Source: Synechococcus sp. WH 8109
Lineage (GTDB): Bacteria; Cyanobacteriota; Cyanobacteriia; PCC-6307; Cyanobiaceae
Direction of reading: 5' to 3'
DNA: 64,000 nt
Assembly: GCF_000161795.2 (NCBI RefSeq)
Contig: NZ_CP006882.1
Span: 1,612,001 to 1,676,000 of the forward strand
Positions 1-14,800 of this stretch are shown one piece after another. Positions within the stretch are counted from its first letter, which is position 1; each line of letters starts with the position of its first letter. The position numbers were made by a program, and so were the translations under genes. The notes under the pieces are model-generated. The model did not search any database, was not told the DNA's origin, and was given only the letters and a program-made list of their open reading frames with translations.

Positions 1-694
<694 letters not shown>

Positions 695-736
695 TTAAGG
701 AAGAAGGAGCGGGGAATCGGTTCGTTCGTTGATCCG

Positions 737-3700
737 TCAGTCCTCGTCGTAATCCGCGACGCCGAGGGATTCGTAGGTGGGCCTGCTGGGGGTGCTGCGA
801 CGTGGGTTCACGTCCTGCATCAGATCCACTTCCTTGCCTTCGTCGGTGTAGACGGCGATGTCCAGACCCAGGGACTGAAGCTCGCGCATCAGCACTTTGA
901 AGGATTCCGGTGTACCCGGGCGGGGAATCGGCTTGCCCTTGACGATGGCGTTGAGGGCCTCGTTGCGGCCCTGCATGTCGTCGGACTTGACAGTAAGCAG
1001 TTCCTGCAGGGTGTAAGCGGCGCCATAGGCCTCGAGTGCCCACACCTCCATCTCACCCAGACGCTGACCACCTTGTTGTGCCTTACCGCCCAGGGGCTGC
1101 TGGGTAACAAGGGAGTAGGGACCGGTGGAACGGGCGTGAATCTTGTCGTCCACCAGGTGAACCAGCTTGAGGAAATGGGAGTAGCCCACGGCCACTGGCT
1201 GGTCGAAGGGCAGACCTGTGCGGCCATCCCGCAGCTGCAGCTTGCCGGGATCCTCAGGGTCGTACACCCACCCCTTCCCGGGCTGCTTGGCGGCTTCCTT
1301 GAGGAAGGTCTCGACGGTCTGCTGGGACTTCTCAGCACCGTGCATCTCATCGAAGGGAACAATGCGCACGCGGCAATCCAGGTTGGACGCTGCCCAACCC
1401 ATCAGCAGCTCGAACACCTGACCCACATTCATCCGGCTCGGCACACCCAGGGGGTTGAGCACGATGTCGACCGGAGTGCCGTCGGGCAGATAGGGCATGT
1501 CCTCCCGGGGAAGGATGCGGCTGATGATGCCCTTGTTGCCGTGGCGGCCGGCCATCTTGTCGCCGACCTGGATCTTGCGGCGCTGGGCCACATAAACCCG
1601 CACCACCATGTTGGCGCCGGGGGGCAGCTCATCACCCTGTTCACCGGTATAGATGCGCACATCCACAACGCGGCCACGCTCGGTGCCGGGCACCCGCAGG
1701 GAGTTGTCGCGCACATCGCGCGCCTTCTCACCGAAGATCGCGCGCAGCAGCTTCTCTTCCGGCGGCTGATCGGATTCACCCTTGGGCGTCACCTTGCCCA
1801 CGAGGATGTCGCCGCTTTCAACGAAAGCGCCCACGCGGATGATGCCCATCTCGTCGAGGTTGCCAAGGCTTTCCTCAGCGACGTTGGGAATTTCGCGGGT
1901 GATCTCCTCAGGTCCGAGCTTGGTCTGACGCGCTTCGATCTCGTACTTCTCGATGTGAACAGAGGTGTAGAGGTCCTCGGTGACAAGACGCTCACTGACC
2001 AGCAGCGCGTCCTCGTAGTTGTAACCCTCCCAGGGCATGTAGGCGATCAGAACGTTCTGACCCAGGGCAATCTCACCGCCTTCACAGGCCGAGCCATCCG
2101 CCATCACCTGACCGACGATCACCGGATCGCCGCAGCGGACGATTGGGCGCTGGTTCAAGCAAGTGTCCTGGTTGGAGCGCTGATATTTCTGCAGGAAATG
2201 GGTGTGGTCGTTGCCGTCCTCGTCCTGCACAACGATGGCGTTGGCATCCACATAGGTGACGGTGCCATTGACGCGAGAGATAGGCACCATGCCGGAGTCT
2301 CGGGCCACCTGGGTTTCCAGGCCGGTGCCCACCAGGGCACGTTCAGGACGCAGCAATGGAACAGCCTGACGCTGCATGTTGGAGCCCATCAGAGCGCGGT
2401 TGGCGTCGTCGTGCTCCAGGAAGGGGATCAGGGACGTTGCCACGGAGATCACCTGGACCGGTGACAGGGCGACGTAGTCGACCTGCTCAGGGGGGACCTT
2501 CTCGAAGTCCTGGCGGTAACGCACAGGAATCAGATCCGCCGAGATCCGGCCGTCGTCGTCGGTGGCCACGTCACCAGGGGCGACGCGTACTTCGTCTTCC
2601 CGGTCTGCAGACAGGTAGATCGGATCGCCATCCTTCAGAACGACACCGTTCTCCACCTTCCAGAACGGCGTTTCAATGAATCCGTACTCATTGACCCGGG
2701 CGTGGGTGGCCAGGGAGTTGATCAGACCGGCGTTAGGGCCTTCCGGCGTCTCAATCGGGCAGAGACGGCCGTAGTGGGAGGGGTGAATGTCGCGGACGGC
2801 GAAGCCGGCACGCTCACGGGTGAGACCGCCGGGTCCAAGGGCCGAGATGCGGCGCTTGTGGGTGAGCTCAGCCAGAGGGTTGGTCTGGTCCATGAACTGG
2901 CTCAGCTGGCTAGAGCCGAAGAACTCCTTGATCGCCGCCACCAGCGGCTTGGGGTTCACCAACTGGGCTGGGGTAAGCGAATCGGTTTCGCCGACGGTCA
3001 TCCGTTCCTTGATGATTCGCTCAAGACGGTTCAGACCCACCCGAACCTGGTTCTGCAGGAGTTCGCCCACGGAACGCACGCGGCGGTTGCCGAGGTGGTC
3101 GATGTCATCGAGGCTGGCGCCACCGACATCCAGTTCCAGGTTGATCAGGTAATCGAGCGTGGAGAGCACGTCCTCATGGGTGAGGGTGCGCACCGTGTCG
3201 GGGATGGTGAGGCGCAGCTTCTTGTTGATCTTGTAGCGGCCGACCCGACCGAGGTCGTAGCGCTTGGGATCAAAGAAACGGGTCTGCAGCAGCTGCTGAC
3301 CACCACTTACAGAGGGGGGTTCACCCGGGCGCAGTTTCTTGTAGAGCTCAAGCAGCGCTTGGTCTTCTGAACTGATGCCCTCGTCGTTGGCGGCATCAAT
3401 CGACTTCTTGTAGAACTCGGGGTGACGCAGCTTGTCGAGCACATCGTTGTCTGAAAGACCCATGGCACGCATGAGCACGTGCGCGTTGATCTTGCGGGTC
3501 TTGTCAACACGAACGTGGAGCAAGTCGTTCTTATCCGTCTCAAACTTCAGCCAGGCACCCCGGTTGGGGATGACGCTGGCGTTGTAGGTGCGCCGGCCGT
3601 TCTTGTCCATTTCGTCCTTGAAATAGACACCGGGGCTGCGCACGATCTGGTTCACAATCACGCGCTCAGCGCCGTTGATGATGAACGTGCCGCGCTCGGT

Positions 3701-4030
3701 CATCAGCGGCAGCTCGCCGATGAAGACCTCCTGCTCCTTGATCTCACCGGTCTCCTTGTTGACCAGGCGGCAGGTCACATACATCTGTGACGCGAAGGTC
3801 GCATCGCGGCGCTTGGCCTCTTCCACATCATGGCGGGGGCGCTTCAGGCGGTACTCGCTACCGATGAAGTGCAGCTCCAGCTTGCCGGTGTAATCCGTGA
3901 TCGGAGAGAAGCTTTCCAGCTCCTCGATCAGACCTTGATCCAAAAACCACTTAAAGCTGGCCCGCTGCACCTCCACCAGATCAGGGAGGTAGGTGGCGGT
4001 CTTGGCGACCTGAATCGCGCTGCTGCTCAT
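737..4030 (-). CDS. rpoB: RNA polymerase beta subunit RpoB
   Basis: Catalytic beta subunit of RNA polymerase, 1097 residues, a normal cyanobacterial length. The rifampicin-pocket region is wild-type-like ([20 protein letters not shown], then ISALGPGGL). The conserved [20 protein letters not shown], the [12 protein letters not shown] lysine/histidine segment and the C-terminal clamp region ([20 protein letters not shown]) are all present. The start [19 protein letters not shown] fits the family. It follows rpsT and tatD on the same strand and precedes rpoC1. A 281-bp gap upstream leaves room for its own promoter and leader. No frameshift or missing block was seen. Confidence 0.99.
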   Translation of the reverse strand: MSSSAIQVAKTATYLPDLVEVQRASFKWFLDQGLIEELESFSPITDYTGKLELHFIGSEYRLKRPRHDVEEAKRRDATFASQMYVTCRLVNKETGEIKEQEVFIGELPLMTERGTFIINGAERVIVNQIVRSPGVYFKDEMDKNGRRTYNASVIPNRGAWLKFETDKNDLLHVRVDKTRKINAHVLMRAMGLSDNDVLDKLRHPEFYKKSIDAANDEGISSEDQALLELYKKLRPGEPPSVSGGQQLLQTRFFDPKRYDLGRVGRYKINKKLRLTIPDTVRTLTHEDVLSTLDYLINLELDVGGASLDDIDHLGNRRVRSVGELLQNQVRVGLNRLERIIKERMTVGETDSLTPAQLVNPKPLVAAIKEFFGSSQLSQFMDQTNPLAELTHKRRISALGPGGLTRERAGFAVRDIHPSHYGRLCPIETPEGPNAGLINSLATHARVNEYGFIETPFWKVENGVVLKDGDPIYLSADREDEVRVAPGDVATDDDGRISADLIPVRYRQDFEKVPPEQVDYVALSPVQVISVATSLIPFLEHDDANRALMGSNMQRQAVPLLRPERALVGTGLETQVARDSGMVPISRVNGTVTYVDANAIVVQDEDGNDHTHFLQKYQRSNQDTCLNQRPIVRCGDPVIVGQVMADGSACEGGEIALGQNVLIAYMPWEGYNYEDALLVSERLVTEDLYTSVHIEKYEIEARQTKLGPEEITREIPNVAEESLGNLDEMGIIRVGAFVESGDILVGKVTPKGESDQPPEEKLLRAIFGEKARDVRDNSLRVPGTERGRVVDVRIYTGEQGDELPPGANMVVRVYVAQRRKIQVGDKMAGRHGNKGIISRILPREDMPYLPDGTPVDIVLNPLGVPSRMNVGQVFELLMGWAASNLDCRVRIVPFDEMHGAEKSQQTVETFLKEAAKQPGKGWVYDPEDPGKLQLRDGRTGLPFDQPVAVGYSHFLKLVHLVDDKIHARSTGPYSLVTQQPLGGKAQQGGQRLGEMEVWALEAYGAAYTLQELLTVKSDDMQGRNEALNAIVKGKPIPRPGTPESFKVLMRELQSLGLDIAVYTDEGKEVDLMQDVNPRRSTPSRPTYESLGVADYDED

Positions 4031-4311
4031 GCGGGGACCGGCAGAGAGGACGAAGGGACTGGGGAGGACTGGATTGGCGGCAGAAGCTCACCTGACAGGA
4101 CGATTCGACACAACAGCGGCACCGACGGTTTCCAGGACGGAACCGAGAGCGCCGCTGCTGCTGTTCAGAAATCGCGGGTCAGATCAGCTGACGACGACAA
4201 GTGCACCGGAAGGAAATGGACGCTTCAGGCACCACACACAAGACGGAATCTTGCGCATGGCCAGGCCAATACAACATCTTACATATGGACTCGACACCCT
4301 TTGAGCTCCGG

Positions 4312-5100
4312 TTAAGGGAGTCCAAACAAACGCCGGGCGTTGGCGGTGCTGCTGCAGGCCACGCTGTCGAGATCCACGCCGCGGAGCTCGGCCACCCGCG
4401 TGGCAACGGATGCCACGAAGGCCGGCTCGTTGCGCTTGCCCCGGCGGGGCACAGGGGCCAGGAAAGGGCAATCGGTTTCCACCAGGAAACGATCCTCCGG
4501 CACCTGACGGGCGCAGTCGTGGGTGGGCTCCGCCTTGGGGAAGGTGACGGTGCCGCTGAAGCTGATGTAAAAGCCGAGGTCCAGGAACTGGTGCATTTCA
4601 GCGGGGGTGCCGCCCCAGCAATGCATCACTCCTCCGGGGCACCAGCCCTGCGCCTTGCGGGCCCGCAGTTCCTCCAGCATCGGCTCGGCAGCATCCCGGC
4701 AGTGAATGATCACCGGGAGATTCAACTCCACCGCCAGGTCCAATTGAGGACGCAACACAGCAAGCTGCTCCTCGAGATTCTTGTCCCGGAAGAGATCGAG
4801 ACCGAGTTCGCCGATGGCGACCACCCGATCGTCTTCCAGAGCAGCCCGGCGCAACACCGCCACCGTGTCATCTCGCCAATGCTCGGTGTCCAGTGGATGG
4901 ACGCCGACGGAATAACGCATCTCCGGGAACCGATCTGCCAGGGCACGGATCGCCGGAATTTCGGAGGGTTCGACGCAGGCGTGCAGCAGAGCACCGACCC
5001 CAGCCTCACGCCAACGTAAGGCCACCTCATCGAGGTCGTCGTCAAAGTTGCGGAAGACGATGTGACAGTGGCTGTCAATCAACGTCGGGGTGGGGGACAC
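4312..5100 (-). CDS. tatD: TatD family metal-dependent deoxyribonuclease
   Basis: 262-residue amidohydrolase-fold hydrolase of the TatD family, linked in other bacteria to DNA 3' processing and D-Tyr-tRNA-independent nuclease activity. Metal-binding motifs are in order: DSHCHIVF near residue 9, GELGLD mid-protein, IIHCRDA, MHCWGG and the C-terminal ETDCPFLAPVPRRGKRNEPA. The gene sits between rpsT and rpoB on the minus strand, 48 bp downstream of rpsT. The conserved location is probably transcriptional rather than functional. The substrate in this organism is not shown by the sequence. Confidence 0.95.
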   Translation of the reverse strand: MSPTPTLIDSHCHIVFRNFDDDLDEVALRWREAGVGALLHACVEPSEIPAIRALADRFPEMRYSVGVHPLDTEHWRDDTVAVLRRAALEDDRVVAIGELGLDLFRDKNLEEQLAVLRPQLDLAVELNLPVIIHCRDAAEPMLEELRARKAQGWCPGGVMHCWGGTPAEMHQFLDLGFYISFSGTVTFPKAEPTHDCARQVPEDRFLVETDCPFLAPVPRRGKRNEPAFVASVATRVAELRGVDLDSVACSSTANARRLFGLP

Positions 5101-5148
5101 AGCTGGACCGAAACGCGCTTTCGGCCCATTCTGCCGGTTGAAACCGAA

Positions 5149-6853
<1,705 letters not shown>

Positions 6854-6861
<8 letters not shown>

Positions 6862-7573
6862 GGCGCTTCTCCAGGCTGCGGACACCGGCAACACCATCGG
6901 TGATCTCGCCGACCAACACCTCATCGGTGATGTTGACGAACAGACCGTTCTCCAGAACACCGGGGATGTTGTTGATCGTCTGCTCCAGGGCCACTGGATC
7001 GCTGATGCCGCCATCGAGCTTGGCGTCCAGCACCAGGTTGCCCTGATCGGTGACCACAGGGCCGGCCTTGCGCTGGGCCATGCGCAGATCAGCACTGCCC
7101 CCGAGAGCTTCCAGCTGCTGCTTCACCTGTCGCCAGGCCCCGGGAAGCACTTCCACCGGCAGCAGAAAACCGAGGTTGAGACGGTCAACCAGTTTGGTGG
7201 AGTCCACGACCACAACAAAACGATCCGCCCGTGCCGCCACGAGTTTTTCCTGCACGTGGCAAGCGCCACCACCCTTGATCAATTGGAAGCCAGGGTCGAC
7301 TTCGTCGGCACCATCGATGGCCAGATCAATCCGGCTTACGGCGTTGAGGCTGAGCAGGGGGATGTTGAGCTCAGCGGCCAGCACCTCTCCCTGGAAGGAG
7401 GTGGTGACACCGACGATCTCTTTGAGTTCTCCGCTAGCGAGCTTGGCCCCCAGGCCCTGAATCATCAGGGCGGCGGTGGAGCCTGACCCCAGGCCCAGCA
7501 CCATGCCATCTTTGATCTGTTCCACAGCGGCATCAGCTACCGCCTGCTTCATCTGGGTCTGTAGATCAGCCAT
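6854..7573 (-). CDS. rpiA: Ribose-5-phosphate isomerase A
   Basis: 239-residue RpiA, interconverting ribose 5-phosphate and ribulose 5-phosphate in the pentose phosphate and Calvin cycles. Recognised by [13 protein letters not shown] near the N-terminus, the active-site [11 protein letters not shown], and [16 protein letters not shown] containing the catalytic lysine. Length matches the family. ATG at 7573, 37 bp downstream of the HtrA stop on the same strand, so the two may be co-transcribed. No anomaly apart from the 8-bp tail-to-tail overlap with hisD. Confidence 0.97.
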
Positions 7574-7610
7574 CAGGTCACGTCCTTCGGGCGCGACCGT
7601 AGCAAGGGTT

Positions 7611-8786
<1,176 letters not shown>

Positions 8787-8917
8787 TCACGACGCCCTTT
8801 GCGATGCGCGGACGACTCTGAAAATCACAGATAACAGATCAGCAAACGCAGTTTTCGCAAGCGTGCACTTCTGGCTCCAGCGGCATCTCGGCTGGCCCGG
8901 TTGCCCTCACCCCTTAG

Positions 8918-9447
8918 GCCTCCGCGGAGAGCACAACGCTCAAGGCGGTGATCTTCGAGGAGGTCAAGCCGCTAAATCACGAAACAGATGCCGGCTACGA
9001 AGGCCCCGGGGTTGACGTTCTTGAACAGATCCGGATCCAGGCCAAGCGCCGCAAGGCGGACTACCGCGTGGCCAAGTCGGTGAACGACGGCATCGGCGCC
9101 GTGATAACCGGCAAAGCCGACATTGCCCGCGGCGTGGCCTTCACCTGGGGCCGCTCTACGCATCACTCATAGCCTTCCCTTCGGCATCGGTGGCACCCGT
9201 CTTCTGATGGCCAACGACACCACCGTCGATGGAACCCCCGCCTCAATGGAGGGCCAAACCATTGGTGTGGTGAACGACACCGCCTCAGCCCAGGTGCTGA
9301 AAAACGTGCTGCCCGGCGCCACGCTGAAGAATTTCACCACCCCCAAGGAAACGTTGGACGCCTTCTACACGGGTGACGTCTTCATACTGGGGGTACGGCG
9401 CCGAACAGCCGGGCGACGCCTTCCCCGATGCACCAGCCATCGATTAG
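8918..9447 (+). pseudogene. Decayed amino-acid-type periplasmic solute-binding protein
   Basis: A broken gene for an SBP_bac_3-like extracellular solute-binding protein. One frame gives AESTTLKAVIFEEVKPLN through DVLEQIRIQAKRRKADYRVA to DIARGVAFTWGRS. It stops at 9172, and homology continues one frame over with SLPFGIGGTRLLMAND, GQTIGVVNDTASAQVLKNV and TPKETLDAFYTGDV. A second frame change near 9388 leads to YWGYGAEQPGDAF and a stop at 9447. A stop at 8915 and the missing signal peptide show the 5' end is lost, and the C-terminal lobe appears truncated. At least two frame disruptions plus terminal loss support a pseudogene. Confidence 0.8.
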
Positions 9448-9569
9448 GCAACAGCTGACGACAGGCAGACGGTCCCGTACATTGAAGGTGTGTCCGACGG
9501 GCATCTCCCTGCGGGAGATCGGTCACAACTGAAAATGCACGTCGGGCCGACGTCCGCCCTCAGTTCGAG

Positions 9570-10037
9570 TTGCCTCATCCTCTGCTTCCGGATCTTGAAA
9601 CGCTGGTCACCGATGTGGCCTCCAGCAAAGGCTTTGCCCTTTGTGGCATTCAGCTGCTCACCCATATGAGCCCGATGACCCTGGAAGTGCAGATCCGCCA
9701 CAGCAGTGGAGCGGATGTGAGCCTTGATGACTGCGCCGGTTTCAGTGGCGTACTGGGGGATGCCCTTGAGGCCTCCACCCTGCTCACTGACGCGTATGTT
9801 CTGGAGATCAGCAGTCCCGGCATCGGCGACCAGCTGTCCAGCGATCGCGACTTTGAAACCTTCCGCGGTTTCCCCGTGGAGGTGCATCACCGCGACAACG
9901 ATGACAGCGAGCAACGCCTGGAGGGCCTCTTGCTCGAACGCGACGCCGACACGCTGCAGATCAACATTCGCGGGCGAATCAAACGGATTCCCCGGGATTG
10001 CGTGATCGGTGTCCGCCTCACGAGTCCGGGAAGCTGA
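9570..10037 (+). CDS. rimP: Ribosome maturation factor RimP
   Basis: 155-residue RimP, a cytoplasmic factor for 30S subunit maturation. Typical features are the N-terminal LPDLETLVTDVASSKGFALC, the central DDCAGFSGVLGDALE and YVLEISSPGIGDQLSSDRDF, and a C-terminal SH3-like part ending IKRIPRDCVIGVRL. The start is a TTG at 9570. It heads the rimP-nusA-ylxR-infB cluster, a conserved bacterial order that itself supports the call. Confidence 0.95.
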   Translation: MPHPLLPDLETLVTDVASSKGFALCGIQLLTHMSPMTLEVQIRHSSGADVSLDDCAGFSGVLGDALEASTLLTDAYVLEISSPGIGDQLSSDRDFETFRGFPVEVHHRDNDDSEQRLEGLLLERDADTLQINIRGRIKRIPRDCVIGVRLTSPGS

Positions 10038-10091
10038 ACCCAGCGTTCACACCCCTACAACCGCTCCTTTCTTTTCCCCTAACCCAACGCG

Positions 10092-11543
10092 ATGGCTCTC
10101 GTCCTGCTTCCCGGTCTCAGCAACCTGATCGACGACATCAGCGAAGAGAAGAAGCTGCCGCCCCAGGTGGTGGAAGCGGCCCTGCGGGAGGCCCTGTTGA
10201 AGGGCTATGAGCGCTACCGGCGCACGCTGTACATCGGCATCAGCGAAGACCCCTTTGATGAGGAGTACTTCAGCAACTTTGACGTTGGCCTCGATCTTGA
10301 GGAGGAGGGCTACCGGGTTCTCGCCAGCAAGATCATTGTTGATGAGGTGGAGAGCGAAGACCACCAGATCGCGATCGCCGAGGTGATGCAGGTGGCCGAT
10401 GACGCCCAGGTGGGCGACACGGTGGTGCTGGATGTCACCCCAGAGAAAGAAGATTTCGGCCGGATGGCTGCCGCCACCACCAAACAGGTGCTTGCCCAGA
10501 AGCTGCGGGATCAGCAGCGCCGCATGATCCAGGAGGAATTCGCTGATCTGGAGGATCCGGTGCTGACGGCCCGGGTGATCCGCTTCGAGCGCCAGTCGGT
10601 AATCATGGCGGTCAGCTCAGGCCTGGGCCGTCCGGAAGTGGAGGCTGAACTCCCCCGGCGCGATCAACTGCCCAACGACAACTACCGCGCCAACGCCACC
10701 TTCAAGGTCTTCCTGAAAGAGGTGAGCGAAGTGCCCCGCCGGGGACCGCAGCTGTTCGTCAGCCGCTCCAATGCCGGTTTGGTGGTCTACCTGTTCGAGA
10801 ACGAAGTTCCCGAAATTCAGGAAGGTTCCGTTCGGATCGTGGCCGTAGCCCGTGAGGCCAATCCCCCCTCCCGTTCCGTGGGCCCCCGCACCAAGGTGGC
10901 CGTCGACAGCATCGAACGAGAGGTGGATCCCGTCGGCGCCTGCATCGGCGCCCGCGGCTCCCGCATTCAGCAGGTGGTGAACGAACTGCGTGGAGAAAAA
11001 ATCGACGTGATCCGCTGGTCGCAGGATCCGGGCCAGTACATCGCCAATTCCCTTAGCCCCGCTCGGGTGGAAATGGTGCGCCTGGTGGATCCCGTGGGCC
11101 AGCACGCCCATGTGCTGGTGCCCCCCGATCAGCTGAGCCTGGCCATCGGCCGCGAGGGCCAGAACGTGCGCTTGGCCGCCCGACTTACCGGCTGGAAAAT
11201 CGACATCAAGAACTCCACCGAATACGACCAAGAGGCAGAGGATGCCGTGGTGGCGGAGCTGATCTCCCAGCGTGAGGAGGAGGAAGCCCTCCAGCAGCAA
11301 GCCGAAGAACGACTAGCCGCCGAACAGGCCGCTCGGGCAGAAGAGGATGCACGCCTGCGAGAGCTGTATCCGCTGCCCGAAGACGAGGAGGAGTACGGCG
11401 AGGAGCAGGCCGAGCAGGAGTTCTCTGAGCAGGAGCCCGATGAGGTGGAAGCCGGCAGCGAAACCGAGTTCGAGGCCGAAGCAGAAACCACGGACGCAGC
11501 GGTTGAGGCCGATGCCGATCCCGATCAGGAGCAGGTCCGGTGA
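10092..11543 (+). CDS. nusA: Transcription elongation/termination factor NusA
   Basis: 483-residue NusA. The N-terminal RNA-polymerase-binding domain (LIDDISEEKKLPPQVVEAAL) is followed by S1 and two KH RNA-binding domains (DPVGACIGARGSRIQQVV; AIGREGQNVRLAARLTGW). After residue ~390 comes a glutamate-rich tail, a likely disordered acidic extension where E. coli has acidic repeats. The ylxR GTG overlaps its stop by 4 nt, indicating translational coupling. Confidence 0.97.
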   Translation: MALVLLPGLSNLIDDISEEKKLPPQVVEAALREALLKGYERYRRTLYIGISEDPFDEEYFSNFDVGLDLEEEGYRVLASKIIVDEVESEDHQIAIAEVMQVADDAQVGDTVVLDVTPEKEDFGRMAAATTKQVLAQKLRDQQRRMIQEEFADLEDPVLTARVIRFERQSVIMAVSSGLGRPEVEAELPRRDQLPNDNYRANATFKVFLKEVSEVPRRGPQLFVSRSNAGLVVYLFENEVPEIQEGSVRIVAVAREANPPSRSVGPRTKVAVDSIEREVDPVGACIGARGSRIQQVVNELRGEKIDVIRWSQDPGQYIANSLSPARVEMVRLVDPVGQHAHVLVPPDQLSLAIGREGQNVRLAARLTGWKIDIKNSTEYDQEAEDAVVAELISQREEEEALQQQAEERLAAEQAARAEEDARLRELYPLPEDEEEYGEEQAEQEFSEQEPDEVEAGSETEFEAEAETTDAAVEADADPDQEQVR

Positions 11544-11818
11544 GTGACCGCCCCGTCCTGCGTCGCTGCGTGGCCTGCCGCCAGCTCTTGGATCGCCGCC
11601 AACTCTGGAGGGTGATCCGCGACCATCAGGACGGAGTTCTCCTCGATGAGGGAATGGGCCGTTCGGCCTATCTCTGCCGCGAGGAGAACTGCCTTGAGGA
11701 GGCGACCCGTCGCAAGCGTCTGCAGAAAGCCCTGCGTTGTCAGGTGCCCGAAACAGTGTTTGCGGTGTTGAAACAGCGGCTCAACCAAAGCGTTGGTGAA
11801 TCCGCTGAGGCAGACTGA
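11540..11818 (+). CDS. ylxR: YlxR family RNA-binding protein (DUF448)
   Basis: 92-residue YlxR/DUF448 protein, typically encoded between nusA and infB and thought to bind RNA or nucleoid DNA. The signature RRCVACRQLLDRRQLWRV opens the protein and GRSAYLCREENCLEEATRR follows, with a basic surface. GTG start overlaps the nusA stop (GTGA). The family is recognised from both motif and position; its function here is inferred from distant homologues only. Confidence 0.93.
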   Translation: MSDRPVLRRCVACRQLLDRRQLWRVIRDHQDGVLLDEGMGRSAYLCREENCLEEATRRKRLQKALRCQVPETVFAVLKQRLNQSVGESAEAD

Positions 11819-11887
11819 ACATTGGCCCCACCTTGTGCGTGGCCACCGCGGCATTCCATGCCCGGACCGATCGGAGACCCGAACTGA

Positions 11888-14800
11888 ATGACCAGCAGCG
11901 GCAAAGTCAGAATTTACGAGCTGTCCAAGGACCTCGGCCTTGAGAACAAGGACGTGCTGGATGCGGCTGAAAAGCTGTCGATCGCTGCGAAGAGCCACAG
12001 CAGCTCGATCAGTGACACTGAAGCCGGAAAGATCCGTTCGCTACTCGGCAAAGGCGGGAATGGTGTGAAACCCGCTGCCGCGGCCCCTGCCAAGCCCGCA
12101 CCTGGCAAGGCCATCCTCTCGGTGAAGAAAGCGGCCCCCGCCGCGCCAAGCAAGCCTGCTCCAGCGGTGAGCAAACCGGTTGCCAAGCCTGTGGCCGCAA
12201 AGCCCGTGGTCGCCAAACCCGTGGCGGCTGCCAAACCGCAGGCGGCCCCGAAGCCTCCCGCAGCGGCCACACCCAAACCGGTGATCACCAAGCCAGCGGC
12301 TGCACCGGTGAAATCGTCAGCAGCCCCGGCGCGGCCCGCCGCTCCTCAGAAAACCCCCGCAGCCCCGGCGCGGCCGACGGCGGCAAAACCCGTTCCACGA
12401 CCTGCCGCGGCCAAGCCGCAGGTTGTCAGCAAGCCGTCTGCAGGCAAACCGGAACTGGTGAGCAAGCCAAAGTCTGCTGCCAAACCCACGGCACCCACGC
12501 CGCGACCCACACCGGCTCGCCCGGCGCCGCGACCTGCAGGAGCGGGTAGTCCAGCACGACCCGCCCCTGGCCAGGGGCAGCCCAAGCCACAGATCATCCG
12601 CGCAGGCGCTCCATCTCGGCCCGGTGCGCCAACCCGTGCCGGCGCTCCCACAAAGCCTGGTGCACCCTCACGGCCCACTCCGAGGCCTGAACTGGTGGGC
12701 AAACCCGTTCCCCGCCGTCCGGCAGGCACCGGCGTGCCTCAACGCCAGGGAGGTCCAAGCCGTCCAGGATCCCCCACCCGACAGGGTCGCCCAGGGATGC
12801 CCCCCCGCAGCGGCAACACCCTGGAACTGGTCGGCAAGCCGATTCGTCGCGACGGCAGCAGCACAGGTAGCGGTCGTCCTGGTGCGCCCACCCGTCCGGG
12901 AGCTCCTGGACGTCCCGGCATGCCTGCTGGAATGCGCAAACCAGTAGCTCCCGGTGAGCTCATGCAGCTGCAAAAGCCTGTCGGCAGGCCAGCAGCACCG
13001 GCACCCCGCCGTCCGGATGCACCCACCAAAACTGGTGGAGGTGCAGGAACGGCCACCCCGCCCGTGGCGCGTCCGAATGCCCCCTCGGCGCCCCGCCGTC
13101 CCAGCTTCCGTCCGGGTGGCCCTGGTGGCCAACGGCGGCCTGGCCGTCCCGACTGGGATGACAGCGCGCGGCTCGATGCTCTGCGCAGCCGCTCGCCGCA
13201 GAAGCAGCGCCAGAAAGTGCACATCATCGGTGAAAACGATGATTCCCTGGCGGCACAGACCGGCGGCTTCGCCGGCGAACAGGAGAACATGGTTCTCTCG
13301 GCGAGCCTGGCTCGTCCCGCCAAGCCCAAGTCGCAGCAGCGCACCGCACCCAAGCCAGTGGCGGCGATGCGCAAGCGCAAGAAGGAAACCGCCCGTCAGC
13401 GTCAGCGCCGGCGTGCCATGGAGCTGCGGGCAGCCCGGGAAGCCAAGCAAGTGCGTCCCGAAATGATCGTGGTGCCGGAGGACAACCTCACGGGGCAGGA
13501 ACTGGCGGACATGCTGAGCGTCGAAAGCTCAGAGATCATCAAATCCCTGTTCTTCAAAGGGATCATCGCCACGGTCACCCAGACCCTGGACATGCCCACG
13601 ATCGAGGCCGTTGCCGACGAATTCGGTGTGCCGGTGCTTCAGGACGACGTAGAGGAGGCAGCCAAGAAGACCGTCGAAATGATCGAAGAGGCCGACAAGG
13701 CGCACCTGATCCGACGTCCGCCCGTGGTCACCGTCATGGGCCACGTCGACCACGGCAAAACCAGCCTTCTGGATGCCATTCGTCAGGCCCGCGTCGCTGC
13801 GGGTGAGGCCGGCGGCATCACCCAGCACATCGGTGCGTATCAGGTTGAGATCGAGCACAACAACGAGCAGCGCAAGCTCACCTTCCTGGACACTCCGGGC
13901 CACGAAGCCTTCACGGCCATGCGAGCCCGCGGCACCAAGGTGACCGACGTGGCTGTGCTGGTGGTGGCCGCTGATGACGGCGTCCGCCCCCAGACCCTGG
14001 AAGCCATCAGCCACGCCCGGGCCGCTGAAGTGCCGATCGTGGTGGCGATCAACAAGATCGACAAAGAAGGTTCCTCGCCCGAGCGGGTAAAGCAGGAGCT
14101 GTCTGAGCAAAACCTGCTGGCGGAAGACTGGGGCGGCGATGTGGTGATGGTGCCGGTAAGCGCCATCAAGGGCGAAAATATCGACAAGCTGCTGGAGATG
14201 TTGCTGCTGGTCACCGAAGTGGAAGACCTGCAGGCCAACCCTGATCGTCTGGCCCGCGGCACTGTGATCGAGGCCCACCTCGACAAGGCCAAAGGCCCCG
14301 TGGCCACGCTGCTGGTGCAGAACGGCACCCTCAAGACCGGCGACGTCGTCGCCGCTGGTCCGGTGCTGGGCAAGGTGCGCGCCATGGTGGACGACAACCG
14401 CCAACGTCTCAAGGAAGCGGGCCCCTCCTTTGCGGTGGAGGCCCTGGGCTTCAGCGAGGTACCCACCGCTGGTGACGAGTTCGAGGTGTACCCCGACGAG
14501 AAATCAGCCCGGGCCGTTGTGGGCGATCGCGCCTCCGATGCCCGTGCCACCCGTCTTGCTCAGCAGATGGCGTCAAGGCGCGTCTCGCTCACGGCCATGT
14601 CCGGCCAGGCCAATGACGGTGAGCTGAAGGAACTCAACCTGATTCTCAAGGCCGACGTTCAAGGCTCTGTGGAAGCCATCCTCGGGTCGCTCGAGCAGCT
14701 GCCCAAGGATGAGGTGCAGGTGCGGGTGCTGCTGTCGGCACCTGGCGAGATCACCGAGACCGACGTCGACCTGGCAGCCGCCTCCGGCGCGGTGATCGTG

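Noticed and set aside
1073-2464. Long plus-strand open frame (463 codons) opposite rpoB
   Set aside because: It is antisense to a well-conserved gene and is explained by GC-rich codon usage; the translation has no recognisable domain.
4031-4311. Possible structured leader or ncRNA upstream of rpoB
   Set aside because: No strong hairpin, promoter pair or known RNA motif could be identified by eye in this 281-bp gap.
4201-5019. Plus-strand 272-codon frame over tatD and the rpoB leader
   Set aside because: It is the reverse complement of the TatD coding sequence for most of its length and has no family features.
12100-13100. Possible CRISPR-like or tandem DNA repeat
   Set aside because: The repetition is at the amino-acid level in the IF-2 linker, with no fixed unit length or spacer structure.
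12668-13450. Minus-strand frames over the IF-2 linker
   Set aside because: They mirror the low-complexity Pro/Arg/Ala repeats of IF-2 and have no independent evidence.
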